A stretch of 64,000 nucleotides of DNA from Sphingomonas sp. (lineage in GTDB: Bacteria > Pseudomonadota > Alphaproteobacteria > Sphingomonadales > Sphingomonadaceae): positions 248,001-312,000 of the forward strand of contig JABDNH010000014.1 in NCBI GenBank assembly GCA_013001055.1, read 5' to 3'. The notes under the pieces were generated by a model. That model was not told the origin of the DNA. It did not search any database and saw nothing but the letters and a program-made list of their open reading frames with translations. Positions 54,134 through 64,000 of the stretch are shown here, one piece after another; within the stretch, counting starts at the first letter, position 1, and each line of letters opens with the position of its first letter. The position numbers were made by a program, and so were the translations under genes.

Positions 54134-55156
54134 GTGCTGCCGCTATCCGTCAGCCTTGGTGACCCGGCCGGGATTGGTCCGGAGGTGGTCGCCAAGTGTT
54201 GGGAAAACCGTCACGTCGAAGGGCTCCCGCCCTTTGTGGCCATCGGCGACCCGCAATCCATCAGTGCGGTCTCGGCAACCCCGATCGCGGTAGTCGAGGA
54301 CCCCGAAGAAGGTGCCGAGGCATTTGCCAACGGCCTGCCGGTCATCGCCATCGAGTGCGACGGCGAGATCGTCCCGGGTAAGCCGACGAGCGATGGTGCG
54401 CGCTGCTCCTACGATTCGCTCGAACTGGCGGTTGGATTGGCGCGCTCGGGTTCTGTTGCTGCTGTCGTCACCGGCCCCGTATCGAAACAGCAGCTTTACC
54501 AAGTCGGCTTCACCCATCCCGGCCAGACCGAATTCGTCGCCGAGCGTTGCGGCGTTTCGCGCGACAATGTCGCGATGATGCTGGCGGGTCCAACGCTGCG
54601 CACGGTGCCTGTGACAACACATATTCCCTTGTCGGAAGCAGCAGCGGCATTAAGCGTCGAGATCGTGGCGTCACGCGGGCGGGCCGCACTGCGCGGACTG
54701 ATCCGCAATTTTGGCATCGACAATCCGCGCCTCGCTGTTTCCGGCCTCAACCCGCACGCTGGCGAAGGCGGTGCGCTTGGACGTGAGGATATCGACATTA
54801 TCGCACCCGCGATCGAGCTGCTGCGCAGCGAAGGTTGGTTCGTCACCGGCCCCCACCCTGCCGACACGATGTTTCATGAGCGCGCGCGCGCCCATTACGA
54901 TGCTGCATTGTGCATGTATCATGACCAGGCGCTGATCCCGCTGAAGGCGCTGCATTTCGATGAAGGCGTCAACGTTACGCTGGGTTTGCCCATTGTTCGT
55001 ACGTCACCCGATCACGGAACTGCGTTCGATATCGCCGGCCAGGACCTGGCGACCCCTACTGCAATGGCAACAGCCATGCACTGCGCCACCGAAGCTGCAA
55101 ACCACCGCCGCCGCCTCGCCGAGAAGGGACGCACCGGCATGGCCATCGGCAAGTGA
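54134..55156 (+). CDS. pdxA: PdxA, 4-hydroxythreonine-4-phosphate dehydrogenase
   Basis: The 340-residue protein starts with GTG at 54134 (MLPLSVSLGDPAGIGPEV). Metal-binding histidines are seen in QVGFTHPGQTEF near residue 126, in VSGLNPHAGEGGALG and in MYHDQALIPLKALHFDEGVN near 265. It oxidises 4-phosphohydroxy-L-threonine in vitamin B6 synthesis. Its stop overlaps the GTG start of rsmA, and it follows surA by 11 bases; the lptD-surA-pdxA-rsmA order is well known. Confidence 0.95.
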   Translation: MLPLSVSLGDPAGIGPEVVAKCWENRHVEGLPPFVAIGDPQSISAVSATPIAVVEDPEEGAEAFANGLPVIAIECDGEIVPGKPTSDGARCSYDSLELAVGLARSGSVAAVVTGPVSKQQLYQVGFTHPGQTEFVAERCGVSRDNVAMMLAGPTLRTVPVTTHIPLSEAAAALSVEIVASRGRAALRGLIRNFGIDNPRLAVSGLNPHAGEGGALGREDIDIIAPAIELLRSEGWFVTGPHPADTMFHERARAHYDAALCMYHDQALIPLKALHFDEGVNVTLGLPIVRTSPDHGTAFDIAGQDLATPTAMATAMHCATEAANHRRRLAEKGRTGMAIGK

Positions 55157-55965
55157 ACGTCGAACCGCTTCGCGAGGTCATCGCGCGGCACAACCTGTCT
55201 GCCAGCAAGGCGCTGGGCCAGAATTTCATTCTCGACCGACAGCTTCTGGCGCGCCTTGCAGCAATCCCGGGCGACCTGTCAGGCGAGACCGTCTTTGAAG
55301 TCGGTCCGGGTCCCGGCGGCCTTACCCGCGCCCTGCTCGACGCCGGTGCGCATGTCTTTGCAGTCGAACGCGACCCGCGCTGCATCCCAGCACTGGAGGA
55401 ACTGAAAAGCGAGTATGGCGACAAGCTGACGCTGATCGAGGGCGATGCCATGGCACTCGACGCGGAAGCGATTGTCGGGCGCGGTGCGCATATCGTTGCG
55501 AACCTGCCCTACAACGTCGGAACGGCCTTGTTGACGGGCTGGCTGGACAGCGAGGATTGGCCACCCTTTTGGACATCGCTCACTCTCATGTTCCAGCGAG
55601 AGGTTGCGCAGCGCATCGTCGCCGAACCCGGCACCAGCGCCTATGGTAGGCTTGCCGTGCTTGCGCAATGGAGATCCGAGCCGACCATCGCGCTCAAGGT
55701 TAGTCGTTCGGCGTTCGTGCCGGCGCCCAAGGTCGAGAGCGCCGTCGTCCACATCAGGCCCAATCCGGCACCGGAGGGGGTCGACCCGGGCGTTCTCGCG
55801 AAACTGACTGCGGCAGCTTTCGGACAGCGTCGCAAGATGTTGCGGCAAAGCCTCAAGAGTGTCGCCGGGGCGCTGGATGCGCTGGCGGCAATCGGAATTG
55901 ACGAAACGCGGCGCGCAGAAACGCTCAGCGTCGCCGAATGGATCGAACTGGCAAGGAAGCTCTAA
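55153..55965 (+). CDS. rsmA: RsmA/KsgA, 16S rRNA dimethyladenosine transferase
   Basis: The 270-residue protein has SKALGQNFILD near residue 17, the SAM motif VFEVGPGPGGLTRALL near 40 and the catalytic NLPYNVGT near 118. It dimethylates A1518 and A1519 in helix 45 of 16S rRNA, a late step of 30S assembly. GTG at 55153 overlaps the pdxA stop. Its stop interlocks with the stop of the converging TPR gene (CTAA). Confidence 0.96.
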   Translation: MNVEPLREVIARHNLSASKALGQNFILDRQLLARLAAIPGDLSGETVFEVGPGPGGLTRALLDAGAHVFAVERDPRCIPALEELKSEYGDKLTLIEGDAMALDAEAIVGRGAHIVANLPYNVGTALLTGWLDSEDWPPFWTSLTLMFQREVAQRIVAEPGTSAYGRLAVLAQWRSEPTIALKVSRSAFVPAPKVESAVVHIRPNPAPEGVDPGVLAKLTAAAFGQRRKMLRQSLKSVAGALDALAAIGIDETRRAETLSVAEWIELARKL

Positions 55966-56450
55966 TTGGGCTGGGGCGCGTCGGGCGTTTCGGCAGCTGC
56001 AAGCACCGGTCCACGGCGGATCGCCGCCGCGAGCTTGGTCCGCTCGGTGCAATCGTTACCGCACAGCTCTGCAAGCTTGGCGAGATTCTGGCGCGCGCGA
56101 TCAGTCGCACCGATCTGCACCAGCGCCTCCCCTTGTACCGCGAGTGCTTCGCGATCGGTCGGGTCGATAATCAGCGCCTTGCGGCCATAGCTGATCGCCT
56201 GCCCGTAGAGGCGCTGCTCGATCGCGACCTTGGCCATGGCGGTGAAGGCGTCTTCGTTCTTGGGATCGATAACGAGCGCGGCTTCAAGCGTATCGTCTGC
56301 TTCGACGAGCTTCCCTTGCTCCATCAGTTCCTCGGCCTGCTCGACCAAAGCGGCAGATGCCGGGTCAACGGGTTGGCGCTGCGCCAGGCCTGCGACCGAC
56401 ATGGTCGATGCGGTCACACCGAGAACAAGAACTAGCGGACTGATACGCAT
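55962..56450 (-). CDS. Exported TPR-repeat protein
   Basis: The 162-residue protein has a signal peptide (MRISPLVLVLGVTASTMSVA) and three TPR-like helix pairs: SAALVEQAEELMEQGKLVEA, TLEAALVIDPKNEDAFTAMA and SYGRKALIIDPTDREALAVQ. The C-terminus has a C-x3-C pair (LCGNDC). It should act in the periplasm as a protein-binding adaptor. The ATG at 56450 has GGAGAC ahead. The function is unknown; neighbours do not suggest a clear partner. Confidence 0.8.
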   Translation of the reverse strand: MRISPLVLVLGVTASTMSVAGLAQRQPVDPASAALVEQAEELMEQGKLVEADDTLEAALVIDPKNEDAFTAMAKVAIEQRLYGQAISYGRKALIIDPTDREALAVQGEALVQIGATDRARQNLAKLAELCGNDCTERTKLAAAIRRGPVLAAAETPDAPQPN

Positions 56451-56479
56451 CAAAGTCTCCCAGATATTACCGCGCGTTA

Positions 56480-57655
56480 TCACGACTTCAAACCAGTGGC
56501 GATAAAAAAGCCATCAGTGCCGTCATGGGCGGGTGTAAACAATCGTCCGGCTCCTGCCTTTCGACCGAAATCGAAACTGTCTTGCCACGACAAGCCTGAA
56601 TGGCGGCTTGCCGCAGCGGCCACCTGCGCCTCCCCCTCGACGGAAAAAAGCGAGCAGACCGCGTAAACCAGTTTCCCGCCGGGTTTAACCAGCGGCAAGG
56701 CAAGGTCGATCAGGCGGCTTTGCGTTTCGACAAGCCGGTCGAGGCGTTCGGGTGTCAGGCGCCAGCGCCCTTCCGGATTACGCCGCCACGTACCTGAACC
56801 CGAACAGGGCGCATCGATCAGGACGACATCGGCTTGGCCGTCGAGATCGGCGAGCATTTCCGCCTCTCGCGGCGTGTCGAGGAGACGCATATCGATATTG
56901 CTGGCACCAGCCCGTTCGGCGCGCGGCGGCAGCTGTGCCAGGCGCGCACGGCTGATATCGGCTGCAAGGATACGACTGTCTGGGGCTAGGGCAGCAAGCG
57001 CCAGCGCCTTGCCCCCCGCCCCTGCACACAGGTCGACAAGGAGCTGGTCATCGCGCGGATCGCAGACGTGCGCCACTAGCTGGCTAGCCTCGTCCTGCAC
57101 TTCGACCAGGCCATTGCGGTAAGCGGGATGCTGGTCGACGCGCGTGTCGGTATCGAGGCGAATACCATAAGGCGCAAGCGCGGTCGGCTCGCCGTCCGGG
57201 AAGGATTGCAATACGGCGTCGCGCGTCATGCGCGCAACATTGACGCGCAAATCGAGCGGAGCGCGCGCCAGCAAGGCGGGCCATTCGTCGCTCGCCACGA
57301 GCGGATGCAGCGCCGGCTCCAGCCATGCCGGCAGGAGCCGACCCTGGCATCTCGCTTCGCCAGCCTCGATGGGTGCGGGCGCATGCCCCTGCCCGTCGAA
57401 CAACGCAGCAAGCTGCGCATCATCTTTAGCCAGTCCGAGCATCGCGGAGCGTCCGGTTGCAGGCATCTCGCCGCAATGACGGATGGCAGCGAACACATGC
57501 TCGCGCACGGCACGTCGATCCTTGGATCCGGCGTATCGACGCTCACGGAAATATTGGCGCACAATGGCATCGGCGGGCGGACCGTTATCGCGCGCCGATG
57601 CGATCACCGTATCGAGTATCTCGATAGCCGCCTGAATGCGGGCGCCGGGTGTCAC
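56480..57655 (-). CDS. RsmB-like rRNA cytosine-C5 methyltransferase
   Basis: The 391-residue protein has an N-terminal NusB-like helical domain and a class I methyltransferase domain. The SAM-binding motif is [16 protein letters not shown] near residue 215, motif IV is [20 protein letters not shown] near 280 and the catalytic motif VI is [14 protein letters not shown] near 335. The two cysteines (PC and VCS) are the catalytic pair of RNA m5C enzymes. It probably methylates 16S rRNA (C967 in E. coli), though the target may differ. It overlaps alaS by four bases. Confidence 0.9.
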   Translation of the reverse strand: MTPGARIQAAIEILDTVIASARDNGPPADAIVRQYFRERRYAGSKDRRAVREHVFAAIRHCGEMPATGRSAMLGLAKDDAQLAALFDGQGHAPAPIEAGEARCQGRLLPAWLEPALHPLVASDEWPALLARAPLDLRVNVARMTRDAVLQSFPDGEPTALAPYGIRLDTDTRVDQHPAYRNGLVEVQDEASQLVAHVCDPRDDQLLVDLCAGAGGKALALAALAPDSRILAADISRARLAQLPPRAERAGASNIDMRLLDTPREAEMLADLDGQADVVLIDAPCSGSGTWRRNPEGRWRLTPERLDRLVETQSRLIDLALPLVKPGGKLVYAVCSLFSVEGEAQVAAAASRHSGLSWQDSFDFGRKAGAGRLFTPAHDGTDGFFIATGLKS

Positions 57656-60306
57656 GCTCGTGAACTGGCCAGCGCGTCTTTCACCGCTGCTAGCGCCTGC
57701 TCCGCCTTCTCGCCATCGGGTCCGCCGCCTTGCGCCATGTCGGGACGGCCCCCGCCGCCCTTGCCGCCAAGCGCCTCCACCGCGACCTTGACCAAGTCGA
57801 CGGCGCTCGCTTCACCCGTTTTGTCGTCAGTGACACCTACCGCGACGCTGGCCTTGCCCTCGTTGACCGCGACCAGCGCGGCGATACCCGAGCCCAATTC
57901 CTTCTTCATGTCGTCGACCGTCGGGCGCAGCGCCTTGGGCTCCAGCCCTTCCACGACGCGGCCCATGAAGGCGAACCCGGCAATTTCTTCCGGCCCCGCC
58001 GCGGCCTTTCCGCCACCGCCGCCCATCGCCAATGCCTTCTTTGCATCGGCCAATTCACGTTCAAGCTGCTTCCGCTCGCTTACCAGCGCCGCGATACGCT
58101 CGGGCACTTCGTCCGGCGCCGCTTTCAGACTGTTGGCGGCATCGCGCAGCTTAGCATCGCGCTGGATCAGCCACATACGTGCGGCCTCGCCGGTCAGCGC
58201 TTCGATACGGCGAACGCCTGATGATACCGCGCTTTCGCTGATGATTTTAAACAGCTGGATGTCGCCAGTGGCGCGGACATGCGTGCCGCCGCACAGTTCG
58301 ACCGAATAGCTCTTGTCCGTCTTGCGTCCCATCGACAACACGCGGACTTCGTCACCATATTTTTCTCCGAACAGCGCGAGCGCACCGGCTTCGATGGCGT
58401 CGTCGGGTGTCATCAGCCGCGTATCGACGATCTCGTTGGCGCGAATTTCTTCATTCACCTCGCGCTCGATGTCGGCGATTTCGTCCGTCGTCAGCGCGCT
58501 GGGATGTGAAAAGTCGAAGCGAAGGCGGTCAGGCGCCACGAGGCTGCCTTTCTGCGTGACATGCTCGCCCAGCCGGTTGCGCAGCGCCGCGTGCACCAGG
58601 TGGGTCGCCGAATGGTTCGCGCGCGTTTGGTCGCGGCGCTCGACGTCGATTTCCTGGTGCAGGCTGTCGCCAATTCGCACTGTGCCCTTGGTTATCCTGC
58701 TGTGCAGGACATGAAGTTTGCCAAGCGGCTTCGATGTATCGCTGACGGTTGCTACAACCCCGTCTTGCGAGGACAGGCTGCCGGCATCACCGACCTGGCC
58801 GCCACTTTCCCCGTAAAACGGCGTCTGGTTGAGCACGAGCATCACCTCGTCACCCTCGCCCGCGCTATCGACGCGCGCGCCATCCTTGACGATGGCCTGC
58901 ACCACGCCTTCGCCTTCGCTCGACAGGTAGCCGGTAAATTCGGTCGCGCCGACTTCATCGGCAAGGTCGAACCAGAGCTCATCGCTCGCCTGCTCGCCCG
59001 AGCCTTTCCAGGCGGCACGTGCCTTGGCCTTTTGCTCGGCCATGGCGGCATCGAAGCCTTCGCGGTCGACGCCAAGACCTTCGCGGCGCAGCGCGTCTTC
59101 GGTGAGATCGTAGGGAAAGCCGTACGTGTCGTAGAGCTTGAAGGCGGTTTCGCCCGGAAGCGCATCGCCTTCGCCCATGCCCTTTGTCGCCTCGTCGAGC
59201 AGCTTGAGGCCATTGGCCAGCGTACGGCGGAAGCGCACCTCTTCATCGTGCAGTGTGGTTTCGATCAGCGTCTGCGCGCGCACCAGTTCGGGATAAGCGC
59301 CGCCCATCTCGGAGAGCAGCTCGGGCACGAGGCGATGCATCAGCGGCTCGGCGGCGCCAAGGATGTGCGCGTGGCGCATGGCACGGCGCATGATGCGGCG
59401 CAGCACATAGCCGCGCCCTTCGTTAGACGGCAATACGCCGTCGGCAATAAGGAAACCGGACGAGCGAAGGTGATCGGCAATAACGCGGTGGCTTGCCTGT
59501 TGCTCGCCCTCGGCCCTGGTCTTGGTGAGCTCTTCCGAAGCCGCGATCAGCGCCTTGAACTGGTCGGTGTCATAATTGTCGTGGACGCCCTGCATCACCG
59601 CCGCCAGGCGTTCCAGACCCATGCCGGTGTCGATGCTGGGCTTTGGCAGATCGCCGACGATTTCGTCGGCAGCCTGCGTGTACTGCATGAAGACAAGGTT
59701 CCAGATTTCCACGAAACGATCGCCGTCCTCGTTCGGACTCCCCGGCGGCCCGCCTTCGATATGATCGCCGTGATCGTAGAAAATCTCGCTGCACGGCCCG
59801 CACGGCCCATCCGAACCCATCGCCCAGAAATTATCCTTGGTCGCGATGCGGATGATACGCTCTTCGGGCAGGCCCGAAATCTTGCGCCACAGATCATACG
59901 CCTCGTCATCGGTGTGATAGACCGTGGCGGTCAGCTTGTCGGCCGGCAGACCCCATTCCTTGGTCAGCAGCGTCCACGCATGGCTGATCGCCTCGTCCTT
60001 GAAATAATCGCCGAACGAGAAATTTCCGAGCATCTCGAAGAAGGTGTGGTGGCGCGCGGTGTAGCCCACATTGTCGAGGTCATTATGCTTACCGCCCGCG
60101 CGCACGCACTTCTGGCTCGACGTCGCGGTCGAGTAAGCCACTTGCTCCAGCCCGGTGAACACATTCTTGAACGGCACCATGCCTGCATTCACAAACATCA
60201 GCGTCGGATCGTTATGCGGCACCAATGGCGCACTCGGGACCCGCTCATGGCCCTGACCCTCAAAATAGTCGAGAAAGCTGCGGCGAATATCGTTGGTTGA
60301 AGTCAT
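57652..60306 (-). CDS. alaS: AlaS, alanyl-tRNA synthetase
   Basis: The 884-residue protein has the class II catalytic core ([19 protein letters not shown], then [19 protein letters not shown] in parts), the editing domain with [14 protein letters not shown] and [11 protein letters not shown] (the zinc ligands of the HxxxH and CxxxH motifs), and the C-terminal domain with Gly-rich GGGGKAAAG and [15 protein letters not shown]. It charges tRNA-Ala and clears mischarged Ser and Gly. ATG 60306 ([11 protein letters not shown]) is preferred to 60333, which adds 9 residues. Confidence 0.97.
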   Translation of the reverse strand: MTSTNDIRRSFLDYFEGQGHERVPSAPLVPHNDPTLMFVNAGMVPFKNVFTGLEQVAYSTATSSQKCVRAGGKHNDLDNVGYTARHHTFFEMLGNFSFGDYFKDEAISHAWTLLTKEWGLPADKLTATVYHTDDEAYDLWRKISGLPEERIIRIATKDNFWAMGSDGPCGPCSEIFYDHGDHIEGGPPGSPNEDGDRFVEIWNLVFMQYTQAADEIVGDLPKPSIDTGMGLERLAAVMQGVHDNYDTDQFKALIAASEELTKTRAEGEQQASHRVIADHLRSSGFLIADGVLPSNEGRGYVLRRIMRRAMRHAHILGAAEPLMHRLVPELLSEMGGAYPELVRAQTLIETTLHDEEVRFRRTLANGLKLLDEATKGMGEGDALPGETAFKLYDTYGFPYDLTEDALRREGLGVDREGFDAAMAEQKAKARAAWKGSGEQASDELWFDLADEVGATEFTGYLSSEGEGVVQAIVKDGARVDSAGEGDEVMLVLNQTPFYGESGGQVGDAGSLSSQDGVVATVSDTSKPLGKLHVLHSRITKGTVRIGDSLHQEIDVERRDQTRANHSATHLVHAALRNRLGEHVTQKGSLVAPDRLRFDFSHPSALTTDEIADIEREVNEEIRANEIVDTRLMTPDDAIEAGALALFGEKYGDEVRVLSMGRKTDKSYSVELCGGTHVRATGDIQLFKIISESAVSSGVRRIEALTGEAARMWLIQRDAKLRDAANSLKAAPDEVPERIAALVSERKQLERELADAKKALAMGGGGGKAAAGPEEIAGFAFMGRVVEGLEPKALRPTVDDMKKELGSGIAALVAVNEGKASVAVGVTDDKTGEASAVDLVKVAVEALGGKGGGGRPDMAQGGGPDGEKAEQALAAVKDALASSRA

Positions 60307-60359
60307 GGAGGCGATGTAAGGCCCATGGTGCAATGCGGCAAGCGGCTAAGGAGGTCATA

Positions 60360-61256
60360 TTGGTTCGCAAGACCGTTAAATGGTTGTTCTGGACTCTATT
60401 CCTGCTCTTCCTGGGCAGCCTTGCCCTGGTCATCTTCTACCGCTGGGTCCCTGTGCCGATCACCGCGACCATGATCATGGATGACAACGGCATCACCAAG
60501 GATTGGGAGCCGCTGGAACGGATCGATCGCGACATGGTGCGTGCAGCCATCGCCGCAGAAGACAGCAAATTCTGCAGCCATGACGGGTTCGACTGGAAGG
60601 CGATCGATGACGCGCGTCGCCGCAACGCGCAGGGCGGTCGTATCAGGGGCGGCTCGACGATCAGCCAGCAGACCGCCAAGAATGTCTTCCTGTGGCAGGG
60701 TGGCGGCTATTTCCGCAAAGGCGTGGAGGCCTATTTCACCTTCATGATCGAGAAGATCTGGGGCAAGCGACGCATCATGGAAGTCTATCTCAACGTCGCC
60801 GAGACGGGCATTGGAACGTACGGTGTCAGTGAGGGTGCGCGTCGCTATTTCGACAAGGATGCATCCAGCTTGTCTCGGCGCGAGGCGGCTGCGATCGCGG
60901 CGGTGCTTCCGCTGCCCAAGGAGCGACCGGGGCGCAATCCGAGTGGTTTCACCGCACGCTACGGTTCAACCATCGCATCGCGCATGGGCGTCGTGGAACG
61001 CGATAGGCTAGACGCGTGTGTATATGCCGAAGGAGATGTACCCGTGAATGGTCCCGATCCATCGAACCCAACGCCGACCCCTACGCCAACGCCGCAGCCG
61101 CCCGAGATCGAGCCGGCCCCCGCACCGGACAGCGATCCGATGCCACAGGACGACCCTGCACCGCAGCCGATCGACCCGGACCCTCCGATTACGCCGGCCG
61201 ATCCAAATCCGGACGACGTCCCGCCAGCACAGCCGGATGTGCCGCAGCAACCCTAG
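60360..61256 (+). CDS. mtgA: MtgA, monofunctional peptidoglycan glycosyltransferase with Pro-rich tail
   Basis: The 298-residue protein has one N-terminal membrane helix (WLFWTLFLLFLGSLALVIF) and a GT51 domain: the catalytic Glu in AAEDSKFCSHDGFDW near residue 65, RGGSTISQQTAKNVFLW near 98, and IMEVYLNVAETG near 140. It polymerises lipid II into glycan strands. After residue about 225 comes a low-complexity tail rich in Pro, Asp and Thr (NPTPTPTPTPQPPEIEPAP in part). The start is TTG at 60360 with AAGGAGGT ahead; an ATG at 60333 lacks this. Its stop shares CTAG with dnaE. Confidence 0.9.
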   Translation: MVRKTVKWLFWTLFLLFLGSLALVIFYRWVPVPITATMIMDDNGITKDWEPLERIDRDMVRAAIAAEDSKFCSHDGFDWKAIDDARRRNAQGGRIRGGSTISQQTAKNVFLWQGGGYFRKGVEAYFTFMIEKIWGKRRIMEVYLNVAETGIGTYGVSEGARRYFDKDASSLSRREAAAIAAVLPLPKERPGRNPSGFTARYGSTIASRMGVVERDRLDACVYAEGDVPVNGPDPSNPTPTPTPTPQPPEIEPAPAPDSDPMPQDDPAPQPIDPDPPITPADPNPDDVPPAQPDVPQQP

Positions 61257-64000
61257 CCCGCGGCAGAATGCACCAGGCGTGGCCGCTCCGGAATATCCGC
61301 TGCAAGCATGACATTGGGTTCGCCCAGCAAGCGGGACAGGCGATCGGCAATATCCGCGTCCAGCTGGAAATCGCGGCCAATGAGCATCACCGCCGTGCGA
61401 CCGTCGGCAATCGGCACGTGCAGGCGTACGATCCCGCGGCCGCCGCGCTCCAGCGTGGATTGAACAATTGCGAGGCCCGCGGCACCGGGAATATGAATAT
61501 CGAGCTTCAGACGCTGGCTTTCCGATAGTTGCGATAGCGGCCTGAACATTTTCACCGCAACGCGCGGCTCTTCTTCGCCCGGGCGGCGATCGAGTTCTGC
61601 GGTGACAAGACCGGGCTCACCCGATTTCGCCGCTTCCTCGAGCGCGGCTGTTGCAGCATCATCGAACGCCATCGCGCTGAATTGGCCCGACGGATCGGAA
61701 AGCGTGCACATCATGTAGCGGCGCCCCTTCTGGCTCGTGCGCCAACGCGCCTCCTCGACCAGCCCCGCCATCATTGTCTGCGTCCGTCCGCCTTCGGCGG
61801 GCATTGGCAGCGAACCCAATTCCGCGAACGTCTTGACGCGATGCGCGGTGAGCAGGTGGCGCTGCGCATCAATCGGATGCGAGCTGAAATAGAAGCCAAA
61901 GGCGTCGCGTTCGGCGCCCATGCGCTCGGCGAGCGTCCATTCGGCTGTCGGCAGCCTGATCTCGGCGAGCTCGTTATCCGCATCGCCCGCTCCGCCGAAG
62001 AGCGCGGCCTGCCCGCTTTGGCGTTCGGATGCTGCCGATTGGGCATGACGCAGGATCGTTTCAGCGCCGGCGTGGATGCTGGCACGATCGTCGTTGAGCG
62101 CATCGAAGCTTCCCGCTGCGGCCAAACCCTCGAGCTGGCGGCGATTCAGGAGCCGTGGATCGATCCGGGCGGCGAAATCCTCGAGGCTCTTGAACGGACC
62201 CTTGGCCTCGCGTTCGGCAACGAGCTGCTCCATCGCTTTCTCGCCCACGCCCTTGAGCGCGCCGAGGGCATAGCGCACCTTGCCATCCTGCACGTCGAAC
62301 GTCGCCCGCGCCGCGTTGATCGAGGGGGCCAGCACTTCGACTCCCGTCTTGCGCGCGTCTTCGACGAAGTGGCCGAGCTTGTCGGTCAGGTTCATGTCAT
62401 ATGTCATCGACGCGGCGTAGAATTCGGCCGGGTAATGCGCCTTGAGGTACGCGGTATGGTAGGCAACCAGCGCATAGGCGGCAGCGTGCGACTTGTTGAA
62501 GCCGTAGCCTGCGAACTTGTCGATCAAGTCGAACAGTTCGTTGGCTTTTTCTGGACTGATGTCGTTCTTGGCTGCGCCCTCCACGAAGCGCTGGCGCTGC
62601 GTATCCATTTCGGCCTGGATTTTCTTGCCCATGGCGCGGCGGAGCAGATCGGCTTCCCCGAGACTGTAGCCCGCCAGCACCTGCGCGGCCTGCATGACCT
62701 GCTCCTGGTAGACGAAGATGCCGTAGGTTTCCTTGAGCACATCTTCGAGCATCGGGTGCGGATAGGCGATCTCGGCACGGCCATTCTTGCGATCGCCGAA
62801 CAGCGGGATGTTGTCCATCGGGCCCGGGCGATAGAGCGAGACGAGCGCGATGATGTCGCCGAAATTGGTCGGACGAACGGCCGCTAGCGTGCGGCGCATC
62901 CCTTCGGATTCCAGCTGGAACACGCCGACCGTGTCGCCGCGCTGCATCAGCTTGTAGACGTCCTCATCATCCCACGGCAGCGCTGCGTAATCGAGCTCGA
63001 TCCCGCGCTTCTCGAGGAGGCGCTGGCCTTCCTTCAGGACCGAAAGGGTCTTCAATCCGAGAAAGTCGAATTTGACGAGCCCCGCCTGCTCGACATGTTT
63101 CATGTCGAACTGGGTGACCGGCATGTCCGAGCGCGGATCGCGGTAGAGCGGGACGAGTTGGTCGAGGGGCCTGTCCCCGATGACCACGCCCGCAGCGTGG
63201 GTCGAACTATGGCGCGGCAGGCCTTCGAGCTTCATGGCAAGCTCGTAGAGCTTCTTGACCTCTGGATCGTTCTTCACTTCGGCGGCGAGCTCGCTGACGC
63301 CGTTGAGGGCACGTTTCAGGTCCCACGGATCGGCGGGAAGGTTGGGCACCAGCTTGGCCAGGCGATCGACCTGCCCGTAGCTCATCTGCAGGACACGCCC
63401 CGTATCCTTGAGCACCGCGCGGGCCTTCAAGCGTCCGAAAGTGATGATCTGCGCGACCTTGTCGCGGCCATATTTCTCCTGGACGTAGGCGATCACCTTG
63501 TCGCGATGCGTTTCGCAGAAATCGATGTCGAAGTCGGGCATCGACACGCGTTCGGGGTTGAGAAAGCGTTCGAACAGAAGGTCGAGCTCGAGCGGGTCGA
63601 GATCGGTGATGAGGAGGCTCCACGCCACCGCCGAGCCTGCGCCCGAACCACGCCCCGGCCCGACCGGGATATCGTTATCCTTGGCCCACTGGATGAAGTC
63701 GGCAACGATCAGGAAGTAGCCCGAAAACCCCATGTTGGCGATGATATCGAGCTCATAATCGAGCCGTTCACGATAGGGTGGCTTTTCGCTTTCGTCCTTG
63801 GCGGCGATGCGCTTTTCGAGACCCTCGTGCGCGGCCTTGCGTAGTGCATCGTCCTCGTCGTCGGACATGGTCGGCAGGATCGGCCGGCGCTTGGGGCTGC
63901 GAACCGCACAGCGCTGCGCGATCACGCCCGAATTATGGATCGCCTCGGGAAGATCGTCGAACAATTGTTCGATCACGCTGGCGGGCTTCAGCCACGCTTC
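61253..64000 (-). CDS. dnaE: DnaE, DNA polymerase III alpha subunit (5' end outside the window)
   Basis: The visible 915 residues are the polymerase core and C-terminal part of a C-family polymerase; the N-terminal PHP domain lies to the right of the window. Catalytic Asp residues are in RVSMPDFDIDFCETHRD near the front of the visible part, and VGPGRGSGAGSAVAWSLLIT precedes it. Further on are LYRPGPMDNIPLFGDRKNG, a helix-hairpin-helix region (ALKGVGEKAMEQLVAER) and an OB-fold (MMAGLVEEARWRTSQKGRRY, in part). It copies the chromosome. The frame continues past position 64000 with no start. Confidence 0.97.
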   Translation of the reverse strand, partial: EAWLKPASVIEQLFDDLPEAIHNSGVIAQRCAVRSPKRRPILPTMSDDEDDALRKAAHEGLEKRIAAKDESEKPPYRERLDYELDIIANMGFSGYFLIVADFIQWAKDNDIPVGPGRGSGAGSAVAWSLLITDLDPLELDLLFERFLNPERVSMPDFDIDFCETHRDKVIAYVQEKYGRDKVAQIITFGRLKARAVLKDTGRVLQMSYGQVDRLAKLVPNLPADPWDLKRALNGVSELAAEVKNDPEVKKLYELAMKLEGLPRHSSTHAAGVVIGDRPLDQLVPLYRDPRSDMPVTQFDMKHVEQAGLVKFDFLGLKTLSVLKEGQRLLEKRGIELDYAALPWDDEDVYKLMQRGDTVGVFQLESEGMRRTLAAVRPTNFGDIIALVSLYRPGPMDNIPLFGDRKNGRAEIAYPHPMLEDVLKETYGIFVYQEQVMQAAQVLAGYSLGEADLLRRAMGKKIQAEMDTQRQRFVEGAAKNDISPEKANELFDLIDKFAGYGFNKSHAAAYALVAYHTAYLKAHYPAEFYAASMTYDMNLTDKLGHFVEDARKTGVEVLAPSINAARATFDVQDGKVRYALGALKGVGEKAMEQLVAEREAKGPFKSLEDFAARIDPRLLNRRQLEGLAAAGSFDALNDDRASIHAGAETILRHAQSAASERQSGQAALFGGAGDADNELAEIRLPTAEWTLAERMGAERDAFGFYFSSHPIDAQRHLLTAHRVKTFAELGSLPMPAEGGRTQTMMAGLVEEARWRTSQKGRRYMMCTLSDPSGQFSAMAFDDAATAALEEAAKSGEPGLVTAELDRRPGEEEPRVAVKMFRPLSQLSESQRLKLDIHIPGAAGLAIVQSTLERGGRGIVRLHVPIADGRTAVMLIGRDFQLDADIADRLSRLLGEPNVMLAADIPERPRLVHSAAG

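Noticed and set aside
58561-60300. Long open frame (over 570 codons) on the plus strand opposite alaS
   Set aside because: It mirrors alaS codon for codon in antisense, has no family motifs and no ribosome site. Such frames are common opposite GC-rich genes.
61045-61250. Short direct repeats near the end of mtgA as a CRISPR or tandem-repeat locus
   Set aside because: The repeats are codons for a Pro-rich tail in an open frame; there are no spacers of constant length.
61682-62887. 401-codon open frame opposite dnaE
   Set aside because: It is an antisense shadow of the polymerase core and has no recognisable domain.

Overview
The window is a GC-rich (low sixties percent by eye), gene-dense stretch of chromosome from an alphaproteobacterium. 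The best fit is the order Sphingomonadales; genus not determined. Clues are the CckA and ChpT phosphorelay proteins, an alphaproteobacterial-type LexA box (GTTC-N7-GTTC) before recA, HdaA next to ppk and ppx, a compact che operon, an I78-type inhibitor lipoprotein, a GAF plus HisKA_2/HWE kinase, and the housekeeping gene order. I see no tRNA, rRNA, CRISPR array, prophage or insertion sequence. There is one structural RNA, the RNase P RNA. No stretch over about 300 bases lacks a gene or RNA.

Layout. 0-2.4 kb holds the end of ftsY, a YciB/IspZ membrane protein and a two-gene ABC-2 exporter, all joined by 4-base overlaps. 2.5-3.1 kb is a superoxide dismutase with a UUCG-loop terminator. 3.2-7.6 kb is a phage-shock-protein (Psp) locus: pspF faces pspA-pspB-pspC across a short intergenic region that carries an 18-base perfect palindrome and a good sigma-54 promoter. 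pspC is followed by six tandem, translationally coupled small membrane genes that look like diversified PspB paralogues. 7.6-10.1 kb holds sufE, a thioesterase, a J-domain protein, rnpB and an amidase. 10.1-16.0 kb is a chemotaxis operon (cheA-cheW-cheY-cheB-cheR) behind chpT, with a CtrA-like site before cheA. 16-25.5 kb holds rluD, rpoH, an EF-G-like GTPase, a HAD phosphatase, a dicarboxylate carrier, a GST, an MFS exporter and recA.

25.5-32.3 kb is a leftward cluster: dapA, smpB, a DUF2062 protein, an M13 peptidase, cckA and a single-domain receiver. 32.3-38.4 kb holds a lytic transglycosylase, greB, a 50-residue DUF2256 gene, aspS, rnd and an I78 inhibitor lipoprotein. 38.4-43.8 kb is a tightly overlapped leftward operon (DUF2066 protein, hdaA, ppk, ppx), divergent from purM and a purN that is fused to an MmcQ/YjbR domain. 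45.8-48.9 kb holds a beta-propeller protein, a lower-GC histidine kinase, ndk and holC. holC has no ATG, GTG or TTG start near its conserved N-terminus. 48.9-64 kb holds pepA, lptD, surA, pdxA, rsmA, a TPR protein, an rsmB-like methyltransferase, alaS, a monofunctional transglycosylase and the 3' part of dnaE.

How the genes work together. Envelope integrity is a strong theme: the Psp locus, LptD and SurA for the outer membrane, and three peptidoglycan enzymes. Cell-cycle and signalling genes (cckA, chpT, hdaA, che) form a second theme. The most unusual item is the array of PspB-like genes. Also notable are two non-canonical start sites (CTG for holC, apparently ATC for one psp-array gene), the PurN-YjbR fusion, and the fact that six of nine convergent gene pairs interlock their stop codons (CTAG in five, CTAA in one), while the other three are separated by hairpin terminators.
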